DNA of 64,000 bases. Origin: Methanoplanus sp. FWC-SCC4. Lineage in GTDB: Archaea; Halobacteriota; Methanomicrobia; Methanomicrobiales; Methanomicrobiaceae. Position 1 is the stretch's first letter, and every line of letters begins with the position of its first letter. The notes under the pieces were generated by a model. That model did no database searches and was not told the origin of the DNA. It saw only the letters and a list, made by a program, of their open reading frames with translations. This document shows, piece after piece, positions 43,098 to 51,779 of this stretch. Both the position numbers and the translations under genes were made by a program. The stretch covers positions 620,001-684,000 of the forward strand of contig NZ_CP043875.1 of assembly GCF_032878975.1 (NCBI RefSeq), in the 5' to 3' direction.

Positions 43098-45098
43098 TTA
43101 GAGAACTTTTGTTCCCGGCAATACATCCTTTATTGTTGTTAGAAGCGCGGCCTTTTCTCCGGCTGCAAGTATCATTCCATTTGATTCGACACCAAAGAGT
43201 TTTGCAGGTTTTAAGTTTGTCACAACAACAACACTCATGTCTTTTAATTCTTCAGGAGTGTAGTTTTGCGCGATTCCTGATACAATCTGTCTTTTTTCAT
43301 CACCAAGATCAACCTGAATTTTAAGGAGTTTTTTTGATCCTTCAATTTGTTCAGCTTCAATCACTTTTGCTATTTTAAGCTCTACGTTTGCAAATTCGTC
43401 AATAGTTATCATGTTATCTTCCTCTTTGTTTTTCTGTTCCTTTTTAACTGCTTCTTCTATTCTTTTATTGAGTGTTATTTCGTATGCTTCAATCTTTTCA
43501 TCTTCAATTTTTTCGAACATGATCTTTGGTTTTGGAAGTTCTGAGAAATCAAATCCCTCTAAAGCATCTTTTATGGGATGTTCTTTTACACTGTCTGTGT
43601 AACCCAGAAGTTCCCATGATTCCTGTGCTTTTTCGGGTATAACAGGATCCAGAAGAATTGTTAGTGCCTTTACAAGCTGGACACAGTTTCTTAGTACCTG
43701 CTTTGCAGAATTCTCATCTTCCTTTATCAGTTTCCACGGGGCATTTGTCTGAATGTAAGAATTACCATATGACGCAAGTGCCATTACCGATTCAACAGCG
43801 GATTTAAATTCGTATTCTCTAACAGCTGTTTCAACCTCTTCTATTGTCTTTTCAATCTTTGCAATAATTTCAGGCTCTGCTTCAAGTTCCGGGATGCCTC
43901 CCAGCTTTTTTGATGTGAAATGGAGCGTTCTGTAAAAGAAGTTTCCGACGGTATCGACGAGTTCGTTGTTGACCCTTGTCTGAAACTCTTTCCACGAGAA
44001 ATTAAGCTCTTTAGTGTGGCTTGTGTATGAGAGGAGATAGTAGCGCAGATAATCTGCAGGGAGACCGAGATCCAGATAATCTTCATTTGTCCATACAACA
44101 TATCCTCTGCTTTTAGAGAAGGTCTTATCATCTATTTTGACCATTCCGCTTGCAACAACTGCTTTTGGCGTTGAATAGCCTGAGCCTTTTAGGATTGCAG
44201 GCCAGAAAACACAGTGGTGGTAAATAATATCCTGTCCGATGAAATGGATAATAGGAGAGTCACCTTTCCAGAACTGTTCCCAGTTTCCTCCTGTTTTCTC
44301 TGCCCATTCTTCAGTGAATGCCATGTACCCGATTGGTGCATCAACCCAGACATATACAACAAGGTCATCATTTCCTGGAAATTTGACTCCCCAGTCGAGT
44401 GTTCTTGTGATACACCAGTCATGAAGACCTTCTTTAATCCATCCTGCTGCATAGTTTCTGGCGTTTGATGTTCCCTTCAGGTTTGGAAGAAACTCTTCGA
44501 GAAACTGGCTGAATTCACTTAGCTTGAAGAAATAATGCTCCTGATCCCGAAGTTTTGCTTTGCCCCCGCATACTTTGCATATTGGATCTTTTATTTCTCC
44601 GGGTTCAAGGTGTTTTCCGCATCCCTGGTCACATTCGTCTCCTCTTGCTTTTTCACCACAATGGGGGCATATACCTTCTACGTATCTGTCCGGCAGAAAC
44701 ATTTTGCAGGCAGGGCAGTAGCTCTGGCTGATGACCTTTTTATAGATATATCCATTATTTATTAATTTCTGGACAATTTCTTTTGTTCTTTTGTGGTTGG
44801 CCGGATCATCAGTCATTCCAAAGCGGTCAAATTCAATTTCCATTCTTTTGAAGGTATTGTCGAAATGATCGTTGTAACGCTCTGACATTTCCCGGGGTGT
44901 AATGCCTTCTGATTCAGCGCTGATAACAATTGGTGTCCCGTGATTGTCCGAACCGCAGACAAATACAACTTCTTCTCCGCAGTGCCTTAAATAGCGGACG
45001 AAGAAATCTGCTGGTATGTAAGTGCGTAAATGACCTATGTGACATGGACCGTTTGTGTACGGTAGTCCACATGTCACTAGTAGCGGCGTATCACTCAT
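43098..45098 (-). CDS. metG: Methionyl-tRNA synthetase with C-terminal tRNA-binding domain
   Basis: A 666-aa class I synthetase. It starts TPLLVTCGLPYTNGPCHIGH (HIGH motif), has a double zinc knuckle (CPACKMFLPD, CPHCG, CDQGCG, CKVCGG at about 135-185), the KMSKS variant KTFSKSRG (about 325), the alpha-helical anticodon domain, and from about residue 560 a Trbp111/EMAP-like OB domain (VELKIAKVIEAEQIEGS..., NLKPAKLFGVESNGM). Start chosen at ATG 45098; the 87 codons upstream are unconserved and overlap the divergent gene. Confidence 0.97.
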   Translation of the reverse strand: MSDTPLLVTCGLPYTNGPCHIGHLRTYIPADFFVRYLRHCGEEVVFVCGSDNHGTPIVISAESEGITPREMSERYNDHFDNTFKRMEIEFDRFGMTDDPANHKRTKEIVQKLINNGYIYKKVISQSYCPACKMFLPDRYVEGICPHCGEKARGDECDQGCGKHLEPGEIKDPICKVCGGKAKLRDQEHYFFKLSEFSQFLEEFLPNLKGTSNARNYAAGWIKEGLHDWCITRTLDWGVKFPGNDDLVVYVWVDAPIGYMAFTEEWAEKTGGNWEQFWKGDSPIIHFIGQDIIYHHCVFWPAILKGSGYSTPKAVVASGMVKIDDKTFSKSRGYVVWTNEDYLDLGLPADYLRYYLLSYTSHTKELNFSWKEFQTRVNNELVDTVGNFFYRTLHFTSKKLGGIPELEAEPEIIAKIEKTIEEVETAVREYEFKSAVESVMALASYGNSYIQTNAPWKLIKEDENSAKQVLRNCVQLVKALTILLDPVIPEKAQESWELLGYTDSVKEHPIKDALEGFDFSELPKPKIMFEKIEDEKIEAYEITLNKRIEEAVKKEQKNKEEDNMITIDEFANVELKIAKVIEAEQIEGSKKLLKIQVDLGDEKRQIVSGIAQNYTPEELKDMSVVVVTNLKPAKLFGVESNGMILAAGEKAALLTTIKDVLPGTKVL

Positions 45099-45142
45099 GC
45101 TTATGTTTTTAGCTTTTAAAGAGTATAAATACATAATATCGG

Positions 45143-45934
45143 ATGAAAAAACGGCAAAATATAGATCTGTTATCCTTTGGGGCTGATGATGTAAAAAACG
45201 TGGAACCATCAAAGCTTGCTCAATGGGCAAAAAAGCAAATCGGAGTTTCCTGTGATCTTCTCTCGTATCAGATGGAATGTCTTGCAAGAGTTCAGAAGGG
45301 ATTTGCGGATAAGCCGTGTTCTGGCGGATTATTTTACAAAAAACGTGTTCTTGAATCAATAGCGGGTATCAAATCAGGTTTTCTCAACTCCGAGCCATAT
45401 CCTGAATGTGAACTGATGAAAGAAGATGCAAAAAGAGTTTCCCGCATTTCAAAGGGAATTTCTGTTGCCATGCCTCCCCCGTCCGGCCTTATGATTGAGG
45501 ATTCGTATTTCAATAACAGGGGAGATTTCATTGGTGCATTGTCAGAAGTTTATTCCAAAATGATGAGGGAGCAGCGCGATGCAGGAATTAAAAAGCATGT
45601 CCTCATTTCAGACCGTTTTGATTCAACCGAGCTTGATGATCTTCCACATAATAAGATATTTTACTTTTCTCCTGAAGGGAGTTCTTCAGTAATGAAGTCA
45701 ATACTTAGTGTTCAGGACAATATCGCGGTTTATTCCAAAAAAATTCCTGTATTGTTTGAAATTCTGAATGAATATGATGTGAAAAACGTAATTGTCGTTG
45801 ATGGAAATATCAGTGATTTTGATTTATGCATGAATCATTTTGACCCTGACAACATTTTTATGGGCGGGTATTGCTGTAAATGCCCCGGTTCTTACTGGAA
45901 AGATCTAAAAGAAAATGCATTTTTGATGGTCTGA
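45143..45934 (+). CDS. Unknown conserved-looking protein divergent from metG
   Basis: I do not recognise this 263-aa soluble protein. It is mixed alpha/beta with Cys at CDLLSYQMEC, PCSGG, PECELM and a C-terminal cluster GGYCCKCPGSYWKDL (three Cys within four residues), perhaps metal-binding. PPPSGLMIEDSYFN and NVIVVDGNISDFD look like conserved turns. It shares a 44-nt divergent promoter region with metG and ends 5 nt before the convergent DHH gene. Base composition matches neighbours. Confidence 0.6.
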   Translation: MKKRQNIDLLSFGADDVKNVEPSKLAQWAKKQIGVSCDLLSYQMECLARVQKGFADKPCSGGLFYKKRVLESIAGIKSGFLNSEPYPECELMKEDAKRVSRISKGISVAMPPPSGLMIEDSYFNNRGDFIGALSEVYSKMMREQRDAGIKKHVLISDRFDSTELDDLPHNKIFYFSPEGSSSVMKSILSVQDNIAVYSKKIPVLFEILNEYDVKNVIVVDGNISDFDLCMNHFDPDNIFMGGYCCKCPGSYWKDLKENAFLMV

Positions 45935-45938
45935 TACT

Positions 45939-46913
45939 TTATTCAGCCTTTATTTTTTCAGAAACGTCAAATAATTTCTTATAATGCCTGTTTTTCTTTA
46001 AGATCAAAAATGCCATTTTGTCTGTAAATGAGAACTTAAAAGAACCTCCGGCAGCGGGCGGGTGCCCTCCTCCGCCGAACTTTTTTGCGATAAGATGGCT
46101 TATCGGCGGGACAGAGCGTATTGAAAACTTTCCATTGTCAGAGACTATTACTTCAATGTCAGTTTTCATCTCATCTCTTATTGCATGTGCGGTTTCACTC
46201 GGGTAACCGTAAAGCGGAGCAAATGCAACTTTGTATTTCCCTTCAAGGATTTTTGTATGGCTCAGACTCTTTTTTATGGCGGTGTTCTTTTCTTCGTATA
46301 TCTTTTTGTATATCTGATCAATTTCCCGGTTTGTAAAACTGCCACTTAAAAGACAGTCCCTGACAATGTCAAGATTTCTCCTTTTTGTGCAGACCTCGCC
46401 AAGGACTTTTGAGAGGGGTTCTTTATGGTGCCAGAGATCATAATCGCAGACGACTCTTGCGATCTCCTTTGACCACTCGTCATCGGGCATAAGGTCACGG
46501 AATACAATTCCTGTTGCGCACACTTCAGTATTTATATTGAGGTATTCAATGTTTTCTTCAATAGATTTTTTTTCTTCATCCGTCCATCTGTGGTGATCAC
46601 GCCATTCTATCTTCCAGCCGTTTTCTTTTGCAATTTTTACTGCTTCAATTGCCCCGTCCTGATAGCCAAGATCAGAGATACTTAACATATTCCCGTTTCC
46701 TGGGCATTCCGCTATTGTCTTAAAAATAGATATAAACCGTCCCACTGATGCCCATACTGTGAATATTTTATCATGTTTTAATCTGTGAATTGCATCACTA
46801 CCGACTGCGTCCAGATCGTTATGGGTTAAATGAACAATATTTGTGCTTCTTTCGTTCAATGCTTTGATGAAGCCTGAGTTGTCATTGTTTTTTTTATGAT
46901 TATTTTTACCCAT
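45939..46913 (-). CDS. DHH-family phosphoesterase
   Basis: A 324-aa protein. HLTHNDLDAVGSDAIH at the start carries the Asp of motif I, DLGYQDGAIEAV motif II, and EWRDHHRWTDEE the DHH motif III. The C-terminal DHHA1-like segment ends in KKFGGGGHPPAAGGSF. This fits oligoribonuclease/cyclic dinucleotide-type phosphoesterases; exact substrate unknown. ATG 46913 is chosen with AGGAAAA upstream. An in-frame extension upstream contains a tandem repeat and is not favoured. Confidence 0.88.
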   Translation of the reverse strand: MGKNNHKKNNDNSGFIKALNERSTNIVHLTHNDLDAVGSDAIHRLKHDKIFTVWASVGRFISIFKTIAECPGNGNMLSISDLGYQDGAIEAVKIAKENGWKIEWRDHHRWTDEEKKSIEENIEYLNINTEVCATGIVFRDLMPDDEWSKEIARVVCDYDLWHHKEPLSKVLGEVCTKRRNLDIVRDCLLSGSFTNREIDQIYKKIYEEKNTAIKKSLSHTKILEGKYKVAFAPLYGYPSETAHAIRDEMKTDIEVIVSDNGKFSIRSVPPISHLIAKKFGGGGHPPAAGGSFKFSFTDKMAFLILKKNRHYKKLFDVSEKIKAE

Positions 46914-46975
46914 TATTTTTCCTGTACAATTAATCGACTGCCTGCAATAATAAATGGTGGGCACTTTTTGCATTA

Positions 46976-47018
46976 GCTTTTTTGACATCTGGTCTGCGCA
47001 TAATTGCTTTTTTGACAT
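46976..47018. repeat. Direct repeat upstream of the DHH gene
   Basis: GCTTTTTTGACAT occurs exactly at 46976-46988 and again at 47006-47018, a 30-nt period, within a longer imperfect 26-nt match. It is in the 244-nt gap between the DHH gene and tRNA-Phe. Possible regulator site or remnant duplication. Confidence 0.5.
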
Positions 47019-47157
47019 ACGATCTAGTGACTATTCCCGGTTTTCAAAAAGGTCATATTTGAGTCTGTCGATTTTACTTCTAAAATGGGGGTTGCAAATC
47101 AAATCATTTATTAATTAGAATGTCCTATTCTATTTGCTCAACTGATAACAGATGAGT

Positions 47158-47231
47158 GCCTCAATAGCTCAGCCTGGGAGAGCGCCAGACTGAAGATCTG
47201 GTTGTCCCCGGTTCAAATCCGGGTTGAGGCA
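47158..47231 (+). tRNA. tRNA-Phe (anticodon GAA)
   Basis: Acceptor GCCTCAA (47158-47164) pairs with TTGAGGC (47224-47230); the D-arm TAGCTCAGCCTGGGAGAGC in parts, anticodon stem CCAGA/TCTGG around CTGAAGA with anticodon GAA, and T-arm CCCGG-TTCAAAT-CCGGG. Discriminator A; no encoded CCA and no intron. Confidence 0.95.
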
Positions 47232-47552
47232 TTATAAGTTCTAATTTTGCGATTTTTAATGAATAATTTATTCATCCATAAAATTCAGTTGCTTCTTCAT
47301 GAAAAAATGTTAAATAAATAATATTTAGTCTTTTTAAGACCTCATATTTTAATATTCTTGAAAAATCTATTTTTTATGGTTGATTGGAGATCAGTTTCCT
47401 GAAGTGATATTGTCTCAAAATTATATATGTAGTAGTTTTGGATATAACCAATAACATATAAACATTATATATCTTAATAAAATTCAAATTAAATTGAAAT
47501 ATCTTTTAATACAATCCCGACATCTAATGGATTAATTTTGATGGGTGATGTT
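47232..47552. other. 321-nt gene-free region
   Basis: Strongly A+T-rich. It holds a small hairpin GTCTT-TTT-AAGAC (47328-47340), perhaps the tRNA-Phe 3' end, and TATA-like runs near 47420-47430 and 47453-47470 that may drive the exported-protein gene. No gene-like reading frame or known RNA fold was seen. Confidence 0.5.
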
Positions 47553-48323
47553 ATGAGAAAAATGATGAAGCTTATGGTGGTACTCACAGTTCTGATGTTT
47601 TTTGCATCTCCGGCTGTAATGGGTGCCCAGACTGACAACAGTAAAGATAACAAAAATGTTCCTGCCGGGGACAAACCGGTAAAAACAGAAAAACCGGTAA
47701 CACAGGCCGGAAAAATGAATGAAAGTCCGGGACTCTCACCTGATTCACAGATGCAGAAATTCCAGAATGATTCTTTAAAAACTCCAAAAGAAGTGGAAAC
47801 ACAAAACAGGCCTCAGAACACTTCTGGAAAACAGGTTGAAGTAAAGGAGAGAATTCGCCTGAAGCAGCAGGAGATTTTAATGGAACATGCCAATCTCTCC
47901 GTAAAGGAACAGAGCAAACTGAAAAATCAAAACCAGATCCGTGTGGCAGTCCACACACTCCTTATGGCAGAAGATATTGATGGGGGAATCGGATCGCAGA
48001 TATCGGCAATTGCAAAGGAATATAACAACTCCGTAAAGAACACATATTCTGCTGAAGAAAGAATTCAAAACAGGGATGCACTCTCTTATTTTTTCTTTGG
48101 GGGGGATAAGGATGCATCAGGTGAAATCCTGAGAAACATAGAGCAAAACCAGCAGAGAATAGAAAACCTTAATCAGCTTATCAGTGAGTGTGACTGTGAT
48201 GATGAATTAAGACTAATGCTTCAGGAACAAATAACTGCTCTTGAAAAAGAACAGAACAGGCTCCGTCTGATGGCTCAGGACGAACTGAACAATAAAGGTC
48301 TTCTTGGAGGCCTTTTTGGTTAA
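47553..48323 (+). CDS. Exported Gln/Asn-rich helical protein, unknown
   Basis: A 256-aa protein. A signal peptide (MMKLMVVLTVLMFFASPAVMGAQ in parts, cleavage likely after MGA) is followed by a Lys/Asn/Pro/Gln-rich low-complexity region (about 25-100), then a helical, probably coiled-coil domain with NQIRVAVHTLLMAEDI, GSQISAIAKEYNNSV and repeated Gln/Glu heptads to the end. No lipobox. ATG 47553 is chosen with GGGTGAT upstream. I recognise the type from methanogens but not a function. Confidence 0.65.
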   Translation: MRKMMKLMVVLTVLMFFASPAVMGAQTDNSKDNKNVPAGDKPVKTEKPVTQAGKMNESPGLSPDSQMQKFQNDSLKTPKEVETQNRPQNTSGKQVEVKERIRLKQQEILMEHANLSVKEQSKLKNQNQIRVAVHTLLMAEDIDGGIGSQISAIAKEYNNSVKNTYSAEERIQNRDALSYFFFGGDKDASGEILRNIEQNQQRIENLNQLISECDCDDELRLMLQEQITALEKEQNRLRLMAQDELNNKGLLGGLFG

Positions 48324-48405
48324 TCATTTTTTTAATTTTATCAATTTTTACTTCCTGTCATTTAGGAAATTAATTTATTATCTTTAAAGTCTACAAAGGA
48401 TTTTT

Positions 48406-49800
48406 ATGATTTATGCTGGGGATGAAGTGGAGTTTGAAAACAGGATAACTTTGTTGAATGACAGGACTGTTAAATCAGGTGATTATGTTCTTTACTGGAT
48501 GAATGCTTCAGTCAGATCCGAATATAATCATGCACTTGAATATTCGGCACTTACAGCAAACAAAATGAATCTTCCTTTGGTTGTTTATTTTGGAATTTAC
48601 AGGAATTTTCCTGAATCAAACCTCAGACATTTTCAGTTTATGCTGGAAGGACTAAAGGAAACAGCAAAAGAACTTAAAAATCGTGGCTGTTTTGTATATT
48701 TTAGTTGTGAATCCCCGCCTCATGGTGCGATCAGGCTGTCAAAAAAAGCGGCTGTAATGATAGCTGATTATGGTTACCTCAGTATTCATAAGGAATGGTA
48801 TGATGAAACGGCAAAAAAATCACAATGCCCAGTAATTTTAGCAGAATCAAATGTTGTGGTTCCTGTGTCAAAAGCATCTTTTAAGGAAGAGTGGTCTGCC
48901 GCAACAATAAGACGTAAGATTTCACCTCAGATCTCCCAATATCTTCTAAAACCAAAAAAAGAAAATCCAAAAAGAGATAACCTGAAAATTAATATTCCAA
49001 AAATGTATTTTGATCAGATTGATATAAAAGAAATTTTAAATTCACAAAGCCCTGATGGTAGTGTCCCTCCCTCTCCCTTTTTTAAAGGAGGTTATTTGGA
49101 GGCTAAAAAGCACCTTGACGTGTTCATCAAAAAAAAGCTTGCAGGGTATAATGATTTTAGAAACAACCCTGAATATGACTGCTTGTCAAATATGAGTCCC
49201 TATCTTCACTTTGGCCATATATCTCCGGTTGAGATTGCAATTGAAGTGGTGAATTCCGGATATTTGGACTATCATGATTATCTTGAACAACTGATTGTAA
49301 GAAGAGAACTTGCAGTTAATTTTGTCAGTTACAATCCGGACTATAATAATTTTAACTGCCTTCCGGAATGGTGCAAAAAAACACTTCTGGAACACCGGTT
49401 TGACATAAGGGAGTATCTGTATACCCCGGAGGATTTCGAAAGATCCAAAACCCATGATAAATACTGGAATGCTTCCAACGATGAACTTAAGATATCAGGG
49501 AAAATGCATGGATATATGAGAATGTACTGGGGGAAAAAAATACTCGAATGGTCAAAAAATCCAATCGAAGCTTTTGAAACTGCACTTTATCTTAACAACA
49601 AATATTCTCTTGACGGTCGTGATCCAAATAGTTATGCGGGAATTGCATGGTGTTTTGGAAAGCATGACAGGGCCTGGATGGAAAGACCTGTTTTTGGAAA
49701 GATCAGATATATGAATGAAAATGGTCTTAAAAGGAAATTTAATCCTGATTTATATGTAGAAAAAGTTTCGGGATTATCATACGGGAAAAATTTATCATGA
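48406..49800 (+). CDS. phr: Deoxyribodipyrimidine photolyase, class II
   Basis: A 464-aa light-driven DNA repair enzyme that reverses cyclobutane pyrimidine dimers with FAD. The N-terminal antenna domain holds YVLYWMNASVRSEYNHAL and LPLVVYFGI; the C-terminal FAD domain has LSNMSPYLHFGHISP, RRELAVNFVSYN, then MHGYMRMYWGKKILEW and SLDGRDPNSYAGIAWCFGKHDRAW in parts, all class II hallmarks. No ribosome-binding site apart from AAAGGATT. Presence suggests exposure to light in the habitat. Confidence 0.95.
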   Translation: MIYAGDEVEFENRITLLNDRTVKSGDYVLYWMNASVRSEYNHALEYSALTANKMNLPLVVYFGIYRNFPESNLRHFQFMLEGLKETAKELKNRGCFVYFSCESPPHGAIRLSKKAAVMIADYGYLSIHKEWYDETAKKSQCPVILAESNVVVPVSKASFKEEWSAATIRRKISPQISQYLLKPKKENPKRDNLKINIPKMYFDQIDIKEILNSQSPDGSVPPSPFFKGGYLEAKKHLDVFIKKKLAGYNDFRNNPEYDCLSNMSPYLHFGHISPVEIAIEVVNSGYLDYHDYLEQLIVRRELAVNFVSYNPDYNNFNCLPEWCKKTLLEHRFDIREYLYTPEDFERSKTHDKYWNASNDELKISGKMHGYMRMYWGKKILEWSKNPIEAFETALYLNNKYSLDGRDPNSYAGIAWCFGKHDRAWMERPVFGKIRYMNENGLKRKFNPDLYVEKVSGLSYGKNLS

Positions 49801-49820
49801 ATTAGTTGTAATCAGGCAGT

Positions 49821-50105
49821 ATGTCTGTTTGTGTGAACTATGAGAAATGCCCGTTTCTCAAGAAATACAGATCAGAACTTGAAGAGAACAATAATCTTAA
49901 AAATAGTATTCAGTTTTATTGCATGGGTGGATGGGATGACAGATGTACCAGGAGAAGCATTGCAGAGGTGCTTGGTGGATCTGAATATGTACCGGTCAAT
50001 ATGATGCCTGAAGGAAGGCCTTTACCAGGTACTGGAGTTGAGGGGTGGTCTGAAGAAATTTTAATCCTTGCACAAAAGTACACGGGTCTTGATTTCAGGG
50101 ATTAA
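49821..50105 (+). CDS. Small Cys protein, unknown
   Basis: I do not recognise this 94-aa protein. Four Cys (C4 and C9 in VCVNYEKCPF; C34 and C42 in YCMGGWDDRC) could bind a metal or Fe-S cluster. A Gly/Pro turn region (MPEGRPLPGTGVEGW) follows. It lies 21 nt after the photolyase and may share its mRNA. Confidence 0.6.
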   Translation: MSVCVNYEKCPFLKKYRSELEENNNLKNSIQFYCMGGWDDRCTRRSIAEVLGGSEYVPVNMMPEGRPLPGTGVEGWSEEILILAQKYTGLDFRD

Positions 50106-50303
50106 TCAAAATCAGGGAATCTGATATAAAAGCCAATTATTTGCAGAATTGTACTTGTGGGTATTTATTTTCCAGTAATACATATCTGGTTAGATATTAA
50201 TTTCTATAATGTGGTAAATTTTTGTCTGAGAATGATATCTGGTTAATTTACTTCATCTAGGGCTGGCTCATCAGGCACAAAGCATAAAAAAATAATATAG
50301 TAT

Positions 50304-50327
50304 ATTATTATTATTATTATTATTATT
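50304..50327. repeat. Triplet microsatellite (ATT)8 at the echF stop
   Basis: Eight consecutive ATT units. Read on the minus strand they are TAA repeats in frame with echF, so the gene ends in a run of tandem stop codons. Confidence 0.9.
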
Positions 50328-50691
50328 CTGTAAATTTCTCTTCTGCTACCGGTGGTGCAGTAAAACGGTCAATTGCCGGGCCTTCAGTGACCGGAGCATG
50401 GTACTGGTTTGTCATTGAAAGACAGTTTTTCGGGCATGCTTCCACGCAGGAATTACATGATATGCATCTGAACCTGTTAATCTGCCAGGTTCTGTCGTTT
50501 TTAGAAAATTCAATACAATCTGACGGACAATGTCTGCTGCAAAGACCACAAAATATACAGTCTTCCATTCTAATTTCAATCTGACCTCTTGTAGCCTCAA
50601 ATTTTTTTGCTGGTTCAAACGGGTAACGGATTGTTGAGGGTCCCCTTGCAAGGGTTTTGAAGATTGTTTTTGTAATAGAAAATAATCCCAT
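50323..50691 (-). CDS. echF: Ech hydrogenase subunit EchF (2x[4Fe-4S] ferredoxin)
   Basis: A 122-aa electron-transfer subunit. Two ferredoxin motifs, CIFCGLCSRHCPSDCIEF (about 42) and CISCNSCVEACPKNCLSM (about 76), bind two [4Fe-4S] clusters that pass electrons between ferredoxin and the small subunit. It is the homologue of NuoI. Last gene of the ech operon, 5 nt after echE; stop merges into the TAA repeat. Confidence 0.95.
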   Translation of the reverse strand: MGLFSITKTIFKTLARGPSTIRYPFEPAKKFEATRGQIEIRMEDCIFCGLCSRHCPSDCIEFSKNDRTWQINRFRCISCNSCVEACPKNCLSMTNQYHAPVTEGPAIDRFTAPPVAEEKFTE

Positions 50692-50696
50692 TTAAA

Positions 50697-51776
50697 TCAC
50701 CTCTCCGCACACCCGATACAAGGATCTATTGAAAGAACAATGACAGGTACATCTGCCATTTCGCAGCCTGCAAGCATCTTTACAAGAGGAGGTATGTTTG
50801 TAAGCGTCGGTGTTCTGACCCTTTCTCTCTGGATAAACTTTTTCCCGTTGCCTTTAATGTAATGGACACACTCTCCACGTGGCTGTTCAACGCGTGAGAA
50901 GTATTCACCATCCGGATTTCCCTTAACCTTTATTTCAATGTCTCCTGACGGTATGTTTTCTGCTGCCTGCTTAATTAGATCTATAGACTGAAGAACTTCT
51001 TTTGCACGAACCATACATCTTGAGTAACAGTCACAGCCATTTTCAGTTACCGGCTTAAAGTCAAGATCACCGTATGCCGCATATCCTGTATCTCTTATAT
51101 CGATTGCAATGCCACTGCCCCTTGCGGTAGGACCGACTGCACCCAGATCGTATGCTTCTTCTTTTGAAAGCATACCTATACCTTTGGTTCTGTGTTTTAC
51201 AGTACTTTCATCAAAGAAGACATTATTGAGTTCCTCAATTTCAGGTGCCATTTTTTCAAGGTCTAAAATCATCTCTTTTAATTTGGAATCTGAAATATCC
51301 TTTCTGACACCGCCGACCTTGCATGAACTCTGAATAACGCGTCCGCCTGTGGTCTCTTCCATTGCATCCAGAACCTTTTCACGGAGTCTCCACGAGTTCA
51401 TAAAGAGATTTTCGAATCCCATTGAATCTGCAAAGAGCCCCATCCAGAGAAGATGGCTGTGCATTCTTGAATACTCGGACCAGATGGTTCTAAGATAATG
51501 TGCTCTTGGCGGAACATCAACATCCATTATATTTTCAATACCCTGACAATACGCAAGACTGTGTATGAAGCTACAAATTCCACAGATGCGTTCTGCAATA
51601 AAGACATAATCCTTATATTCGCGGATTTCAACGAGTTTTTCAAGGCCCCTGTGAACGTATCCTATTGATGGTATTGCCTCAACGACATGTTCATCTTCCA
51701 GGACAAGATCGAGGTGTATTGGCTCAGGGAGGACAGGGTGCTGGGGCCCGAAAGGAACCACTACTCTTCTGGACAT
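50697..51776 (-). CDS. echE: Ech hydrogenase large subunit EchE
   Basis: A 359-aa catalytic subunit related to NuoD. Both [NiFe]-ligand pairs are present: RICGICSFIHS (about 63) and DPCIGCAER at the very end. The protein stops three residues after the last Cys, so there is no C-terminal peptide for a maturation protease, as in known Ech-type enzymes. Reaction: reduced ferredoxin plus protons to H2, coupled to ion movement. Starts 3 nt after echD. Confidence 0.96.
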   Translation of the reverse strand: MSRRVVVPFGPQHPVLPEPIHLDLVLEDEHVVEAIPSIGYVHRGLEKLVEIREYKDYVFIAERICGICSFIHSLAYCQGIENIMDVDVPPRAHYLRTIWSEYSRMHSHLLWMGLFADSMGFENLFMNSWRLREKVLDAMEETTGGRVIQSSCKVGGVRKDISDSKLKEMILDLEKMAPEIEELNNVFFDESTVKHRTKGIGMLSKEEAYDLGAVGPTARGSGIAIDIRDTGYAAYGDLDFKPVTENGCDCYSRCMVRAKEVLQSIDLIKQAAENIPSGDIEIKVKGNPDGEYFSRVEQPRGECVHYIKGNGKKFIQRERVRTPTLTNIPPLVKMLAGCEMADVPVIVLSIDPCIGCAER

Positions 51777-51779
51777 AAA

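Noticed and set aside
45099-45359. N-terminal extension of metG
   Set aside because: The 87 extra codons lack conservation and overlap the divergent gene; the family start is at 45098.
50304-50327. CRISPR-like or mobile element repeat
   Set aside because: It is a plain triplet microsatellite without spacers or longer units.
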